From the NCBI GenBank assembly GCA_036389155.1, contig DASVQN010000050.1:124001-188000 (forward strand): a DNA stretch of 64,000 nt, written 5' to 3'. A program made the position numbers and the translations under genes. Each line of letters begins with the position of its first letter. The stretch's first letter is position 1. The notes under the pieces were generated by a model. It saw only the letters and a program-made list of their open reading frames with translations. It did not search any database and was not told where the DNA came from. Below, in pieces: positions 59,830 to 64,000 of this stretch. Source of the DNA: CADCVT01 sp036389155 (lineage in GTDB: Bacteria; Actinomycetota; Thermoleophilia; Solirubrobacterales; Solirubrobacteraceae).

Positions 59830-61899
59830 ATGCGACGGATCGCCCTCCCCACCCTCATCGCCCTCCTGCTCGTCCCGGCCACCGCCCAGGCGGCGGTCGA
59901 CGTGACCGTTCCCGCCGCCCGCGACACCGAGCCCGTCGTCCTCACGGGCAAGGACCTCGCCGGCTGGGCCGCGCCCGCCAACCAGACGGCCAAGCTGCCG
60001 CTGATGGACGCCGTCGAGTGCCCCGCCGAGGTGCACCCCGAGAACATCGACCCCGACCCGAGCGAGGGCGCCGACGCCGTCACCTCCGGCGTCAGCCCGA
60101 ACCAGACCTGCCACAACAGCTACACGAAGCCCGAGGTCGACACCGGCGACGCCGCCGGCGCGGGCACGCCGACCGACCGCCTGCTCGCGTTCTCCTGGTC
60201 GCAGGGCCGCTGGCACGAGATCCCCGTCCAGGTCGACGAGCAGTTCACGCGCTACCTCGACAACAGCGCCTCCGGCTTCTCCCCCTACTCGGGCCAGGAC
60301 CAGCACACGACGTACGCCTTCGACCGCGAGGGCTTCCGCTGGCGCGCCGAGGATCCCGACAACCCGTGCCTGGCGCGGCCCGACTCGCCGGTCGCCACCG
60401 ACCCCGTCCCCGGCCTGGACGCCAACGACGAGGTCGCCTTCATGGCCGACGACGCCGGCGACGCCGCCCCGGTCGGCGCGCCGAAGCCGAGCGGCGTGAG
60501 CGAGCTGCGCGCCGTGGCGCTCGGCGACCCCGTGCTCACCGGGGCCAAGCCGCGGTACGTCTACCTCGGCAAGTCCGACGGGACCCGCAAGCCGGCGTTC
60601 AACGGCCGCAACGGCTACGTCCAGTACAAGCGCGACGCCAACGCCGACTTCTTCGAGTTCTCGCAGTCCTCCTACAAGGACTACGGCAACGCGCCGACCG
60701 GCATGACGTGCGACGCCGACGGCAAGCCGACCGGCGTCATCGGCCGCCGCCGCCCGCGCGACTACGCGACCATCAGCACCGACCGCTACCGCTTCCGCTA
60801 CGACGGCCGCTGGCTGATGACGAAGATCACCGTCGCGGAGAAGGCCAAGAGCAGGAAGAGCAGGAGCCGGGCGACGAAGTACGGGCCCGACCTCGTCGAC
60901 CGCTGGAAGGCCCGCGCGTTCGCGCAGGACCCCGGGTCGGAGACGCCGTGCTGCGGCTTCGAGGAGGAGGACACCAACTGGGGCGGCTCGTCGACCCTGC
61001 TCGGCGAGAAGGTCGGCCCGGTGCGGGCGATCCGCGAGACCTGGGGCGCCGACTCGGGCACGAACGTCATCCGCCGCGAGACGTTCTACCGCCGCGAGGT
61101 CCGCCAGAAGACGTGGCTGCGCGTGCACGTCATCCCGCCGGCCGACGGCATCTACGCCCAGTGGGACTTCAACGCGGGCCGGATGACCAAGTTCTTCACG
61201 TCGCAGAAGCTCAAGGGCGTGAAGGTCGACGGCCGCAACGACGAGGTCTACGGCAACCTCGACGACCCGTGCCAGGACAAGTACGACGCGGCCAAGAACC
61301 CGAACGACACGAGCGCGTACGACCAGCAGTACCGGTCGCTCTACGAGATGTTCCAGCTCTGCCGCTTCCCGTACCACCTGTCCGCCGACCTGCCCGACCT
61401 GACCCAGTCCGAGCCGGGCGCGACGCTCGGGTGGAACATGGTCTCCGGCCCCTACGGGACGATCGTCGACCGCTACGACGCGCAGCTCGCCAGCCAGTCG
61501 CCGGGCGGCGCCGTCCAGGGCGCGTTCGCGATGCCGTACTACCGCGACGACTCGTGCTTCGACGACGGCACCGGAACCGACCCCGGCCCCAAGCTGCACC
61601 TGCGCTCGGGCGACGAGCCGGCGACGTCCTCGACGGGCGAGCCGCGGCGCTGCTGGCACCCGGAGGACGGGCTCCCCGACGGGTCGGACCGCTTCTACCA
61701 GGGGTCGATCGCGACCCACGGCCTGCACATCCTCATGGTCGCCGACTCCGACAACGCGCGGCAGACCGTCCCGGTCACGGAGATGGTCGCCGAGCAGCGG
61801 ATGGTCCTGCTGCCCGGCCAGCGCACGGGCAGGACCGGCGAGCAGTACGGCCGCACGATGGAGAAGCCGCTGGTGCCGGTGGTGACGCCGGCTCCGTAG
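59830..61899 (+). CDS. Large secreted protein of unknown family
   Basis: 689 aa. Signal peptide IALPTLIALLLVPATAQA. The mature chain is acidic with Trp- and Cys-rich blocks (AVECPAEVHPENIDPDPSEG, LLAFSWSQGRWHEIPVQVDE, ETPCCGFEEEDTNWGGSSTL, GPVRAIRETWGADSGTNVIR, YGNLDDPCQDKYDAAKNPN). I do not recognise a catalytic set; the HEIPVQVDE and VRAIRE motifs recall uncharacterised extracellular proteins. Divergent from the methyltransferase-like gene across 73 bp. Confidence 0.8.
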   Translation: MRRIALPTLIALLLVPATAQAAVDVTVPAARDTEPVVLTGKDLAGWAAPANQTAKLPLMDAVECPAEVHPENIDPDPSEGADAVTSGVSPNQTCHNSYTKPEVDTGDAAGAGTPTDRLLAFSWSQGRWHEIPVQVDEQFTRYLDNSASGFSPYSGQDQHTTYAFDREGFRWRAEDPDNPCLARPDSPVATDPVPGLDANDEVAFMADDAGDAAPVGAPKPSGVSELRAVALGDPVLTGAKPRYVYLGKSDGTRKPAFNGRNGYVQYKRDANADFFEFSQSSYKDYGNAPTGMTCDADGKPTGVIGRRRPRDYATISTDRYRFRYDGRWLMTKITVAEKAKSRKSRSRATKYGPDLVDRWKARAFAQDPGSETPCCGFEEEDTNWGGSSTLLGEKVGPVRAIRETWGADSGTNVIRRETFYRREVRQKTWLRVHVIPPADGIYAQWDFNAGRMTKFFTSQKLKGVKVDGRNDEVYGNLDDPCQDKYDAAKNPNDTSAYDQQYRSLYEMFQLCRFPYHLSADLPDLTQSEPGATLGWNMVSGPYGTIVDRYDAQLASQSPGGAVQGAFAMPYYRDDSCFDDGTGTDPGPKLHLRSGDEPATSSTGEPRRCWHPEDGLPDGSDRFYQGSIATHGLHILMVADSDNARQTVPVTEMVAEQRMVLLPGQRTGRTGEQYGRTMEKPLVPVVTPAP

Positions 61900-61910
61900 C
61901 GGGGCGGCGG

Positions 61911-61916
61911 TATCGT
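61911..61916 (+). promoter_or_regulatory. Candidate -10 box for thioesterase gene
   Basis: TATCGT ends 7 nt before the ATG at 61924; leaderless spacing. Confidence 0.4.
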
Positions 61917-61923
61917 CGGCCCC

Positions 61924-62376
61924 ATGGACTACGACGCGATCCGGGCGGGCCTGCAGGCCGCGATCCCGTACAACGTGCACCTCGGGCTGGAGGTCGCCGA
62001 GGTCGCGCCCGGCCGCGGCGTCGTCCGCCTGCCCGACCGGGCGGAGATCCGCAACCACGTCGGCTCGCAGCACGCCGGCGCGCTGTTCAGCGCCGGCGAG
62101 GCCGCCTCCGGCGCCGCATTCGTGGGGGCGTTCGCCGAGCGCCTCGGCGACCTGACCCCGCTCGCCGAGAGCGCGGAGATCGCCTACCGCAAGGTCGCGC
62201 AGGGCGTCATCACCGCGACCGGCCGGCTCGACACCCCGGCCGAGGAGCTGCTGGCCAAGCTCGACGACGAGGGCGTCGTGCGGTTCGTCGTGGGCGTCGA
62301 GCTGACGAACGCGACCGGCGACAGCGTCGCGGAGATGACGGTGCGCTGGCACGTGCGCGCCAACACGGACTCGTGA
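61924..62376 (+). CDS. Hotdog-fold thioesterase (DUF4442/PaaI-like)
   Basis: 150 aa. NVHLGLEVAEVAPGRGVVRL, NHVGSQHAGALFSAGEAASG (hotdog helix with the H-x-G core; GSQHAG) and a terminal strand VAEMTVRWHVR match PaaI/DUF4442 thioesterases, which hydrolyse acyl-CoA or aryl-CoA thioesters as tetramers. GTGA overlap with the GNAT gene. Confidence 0.86.
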   Translation: MDYDAIRAGLQAAIPYNVHLGLEVAEVAPGRGVVRLPDRAEIRNHVGSQHAGALFSAGEAASGAAFVGAFAERLGDLTPLAESAEIAYRKVAQGVITATGRLDTPAEELLAKLDDEGVVRFVVGVELTNATGDSVAEMTVRWHVRANTDS

Positions 62377-62846
62377 TCGCCGTCTGGCGCGCCGAGCCGC
62401 ACGAGGCCGAGGCGGTCGCGCGGCTGATCGTCGAGTTCCGCGACCACCTGGGCGTCGACTGGCCGTCGGCGAACGCGTTCCTCGCCGGCGTGGAGCGCCT
62501 CATCGAGCAGCCCGACACCGCCTTCCTCCTCGCCTCCCCGAACGAGGACGCGCCGCCCAGCGGCGTCGCGCAGGTGCGCTTCCGCTACGGGCTGTGGTGG
62601 GCGGCCGACGACTGCCTGCTCGAGGACCTCTACGTGCGCGCCGACGCGCGTGGCCAGGGCGTCGGTCGCGCGCTCGTCCAGGCCGTGGTCGACCTCGCGC
62701 GGGAGCGCGGCTGCCGCCGCGTCGAGCTCGACGTCAACGAGGCCAACGCCCCGGCCCTGAAGGTCTACGAGTCGTTCGGCTTCTCCGCGCAGGACGACCG
62801 CTACGGCGAGCGCAACCTGCTCATGCGGCTGCGGCTCGACCAGTAG
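62373..62846 (+). CDS. GNAT family N-acetyltransferase
   Basis: 157 aa from GTG overlapping the thioesterase stop. CLLEDLYVRADARGQGVGRAL is the acetyl-CoA pyrophosphate loop (R-G-Q-G-V-G-R), followed by RVELDVNEANAPALKVYESF, the standard GNAT motif B. Acceptor unknown. Probable two-gene operon with the thioesterase. Confidence 0.9.
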   Translation: MIAVWRAEPHEAEAVARLIVEFRDHLGVDWPSANAFLAGVERLIEQPDTAFLLASPNEDAPPSGVAQVRFRYGLWWAADDCLLEDLYVRADARGQGVGRALVQAVVDLARERGCRRVELDVNEANAPALKVYESFGFSAQDDRYGERNLLMRLRLDQ

Positions 62847-62876
62847 CGGATCCCACATCGCACCGCTTTCATGAGG

Positions 62877-62882
62877 TACGGT
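62877..62882 (+). promoter_or_regulatory. Candidate -10 box for the last gene
   Basis: TACGGT ends 7 nt before the ATG at 62890; leaderless spacing, no ribosome-binding site. Confidence 0.35.
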
Positions 62883-62889
62883 CGCGCGC

Positions 62890-64000
62890 ATGCCCGACCT
62901 CTCGGACTTCCCGCCGCTCGACGTCGCGATCGGGCTGGCCTTCATGTACTTCCTGCTGAGCGTCGTCTGCTCGTCGATCAGCGAGGCCATCGCGTCGGTC
63001 CTGAAGCTCCGCGCGAAGAACCTCGAGCAGGGCATCCGCGTGCTCGTCGGCGACAAGGCGAAGGCGCAGTCCCTCTACGACAGCTGGCGGATCCGCGGGC
63101 TGCACACGCCGAAGTGGTTCGGCCGGAGCACGAAGAAGGAGGCGGACGCGACCGCGAAGGGCCGCAAGCCCTCGTACATCCCGTCGCGCACCTTCGCCCT
63201 GGCGTTCCTCGACACCTTCGCGCCCGACGCCGCACTCGCGGCCAAGACGGCCGACCCGAAGCAACCGGACTCGGCGAACGTGCTCGCGAACCTGGAGAAG
63301 GACGTCAAGGCCGAGCTGCCCGCGGGGGCCATCGGCACCGAGTTGATCCTCGACGCGATCCACACGTCGGAGGGCAGGATCGACGTCCTTCGCGGCAAGA
63401 TCGAGGACGCGTTCAACGAGACCATGGACCGCGCGACCGGCTGGTACAAGCGCAAGGTCCAGATCATCCTGTTCCTCATCGCGGTGGCGGTCGCGGGCGG
63501 CCTGAACGCCGACACCTTCAACGTCGCGCAGCGCCTCTATCAGGACAACACGGTGCGGGCCGCCGTCGTCGGTCAGGCGGTCACCGCGTCGCAGCAGGCC
63601 GCGCCCGACACCGACGCCTCGACCCCGGCGCAGGTCGAGCAGCGCATCAAGGAGGCCAAGGCGACGGCGCTGCCGCTCGGCTGGCGCGCCGAGAACGTGC
63701 AGTACCACGCGAAGTACCGGGAGTCCCTCCCCGCGTGGCTGCCGGCCCTGGGTCTGAAGATCGGCGGCATCCTCCTCACGGCGTTCGCCCTGCTGCTGGG
63801 CGGGCCGTTCTGGTTCGACCTCCTCGGCCGGTTCGCGCGCCTGCGCTCCAGCGGCAACAGGATCGGCACCCCGAAGGACGACGAGACGGCGCCGATCGAC
63901 CGCGACGAGCGCAAGGTCACCCCGGGCGGGGGCGCCGGCGGGGCGCCGCCGCCGCCGATCGCCGAGGCCGAGCGCGAGAAGGCGGCCGAGCGCGAGCAGG
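62890..64000 (+). CDS. Hypothetical membrane protein (3' end outside window)
   Basis: At least 370 codons, still open at the window edge. An N-terminal membrane segment (DVAIGLAFMYFLLSVVCSSI), a soluble helical region ending GKIEDAFNETMDRATGWYKR, a second membrane helix (VQIILFLIAVAVAGGLNADTF), a loop, and a third (ALGLKIGGILLTAFALLLGG), then a Gly/Pro and Arg/Glu-rich cytoplasmic tail. The NETMDRATGWYKRKVQ-helix layout is common in uncharacterised bacterial membrane proteins; function unknown. Confidence 0.8.
   Translation, partial: MPDLSDFPPLDVAIGLAFMYFLLSVVCSSISEAIASVLKLRAKNLEQGIRVLVGDKAKAQSLYDSWRIRGLHTPKWFGRSTKKEADATAKGRKPSYIPSRTFALAFLDTFAPDAALAAKTADPKQPDSANVLANLEKDVKAELPAGAIGTELILDAIHTSEGRIDVLRGKIEDAFNETMDRATGWYKRKVQIILFLIAVAVAGGLNADTFNVAQRLYQDNTVRAAVVGQAVTASQQAAPDTDASTPAQVEQRIKEAKATALPLGWRAENVQYHAKYRESLPAWLPALGLKIGGILLTAFALLLGGPFWFDLLGRFARLRSSGNRIGTPKDDETAPIDRDERKVTPGGGAGGAPPPPIAEAEREKAAEREQ

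Overview
The window is very GC-rich, densely packed DNA from a high-GC Gram-positive bacterium. The gene set (acyl-CoA carboxylase with an AccE-like epsilon subunit, a DUF5925-type AAA ATPase, a PGPGW membrane protein, an IdeR-like box, many leaderless-looking starts, many secreted beta-sandwich proteins) points to Actinobacteria, and I infer the Thermoleophilia/Solirubrobacterales. No rRNA, tRNA, CRISPR, prophage or intact insertion sequence was seen.

Layout. (1) 1-7.1 kb: surface-polysaccharide genes: glycosyltransferases, a flippase-like lipid-flippase/LPG-synthase membrane protein, a WecG/TagA/CpsF enzyme and a large GT-C-like membrane protein. (2) 7.1-10.9 kb: two unrelated membrane proteins around a secreted protein and a 348-bp gap that holds two tandem, leaderless 6- and 7-codon ORFs, both ending in Val-Asp-Phe-Phe-stop. 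(3) 10.9-20.7 kb: an ABC-2 polysaccharide exporter (permease, ATPase, coiled-coil protein, glycosyltransferase) and a polyprenyl-phosphate sugar transferase. Between them lie an RTX-like secreted protein, an epoxide-hydrolase-like enzyme, an SRPBCC protein, an FAD oxidoreductase and a DMT transporter. (4) 20.7-24.9 kb: ferritin behind a likely IdeR box, then a moaDE-selA-selB operon (molybdopterin synthase fusion plus selenocysteine incorporation); selB carries an in-frame cluster of 23-bp AT-containing palindromic repeats. (5) 24.9-38.2 kb: a YHYH-arylsulfotransferase fusion, an acyl-CoA mutase, acyl-CoA carboxylase beta, several secreted proteins, an endonuclease/phosphatase-fold protein, a glycerophosphodiesterase and an ornithine cyclodeaminase-like protein. 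(6) 38.2-45.3 kb: epsilon-like subunit, dodecin, rhodanese and a sulfate-assimilation operon (sulfite reductase, CysH, TauE-like exporter, CysD, CysN-CysC fusion). (7) 45.3-54.0 kb: secreted and lipoproteins, thrombospondin-3 and RTX calcium-binding repeats, and a large M28 peptidase. (8) 54.0-64.0 kb: biotin-dependent carboxylase alpha subunit, AAA ATPase, a short MerB-like pair, VOC protein, methyltransferase-like protein, a big secreted protein, thioesterase, GNAT and the start of a membrane protein.

Working together: the mutase (26999), carboxylase beta (31809), epsilon-like (38265) and alpha (54056) subunits fit propionyl-CoA/methylmalonyl-CoA metabolism. The cys genes reduce sulfate to sulfide. 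moaDE with selA/selB suggests a molybdo-selenoenzyme such as formate dehydrogenase elsewhere in the genome.

Genome style: same-strand neighbours are often joined by four-base NTGA overlaps in which all four NTG triplets serve as starts. Four convergent pairs share one CTAG as both stop codons. Many starts lie 6-8 nt after a TANNNT box, as expected for leaderless transcripts.
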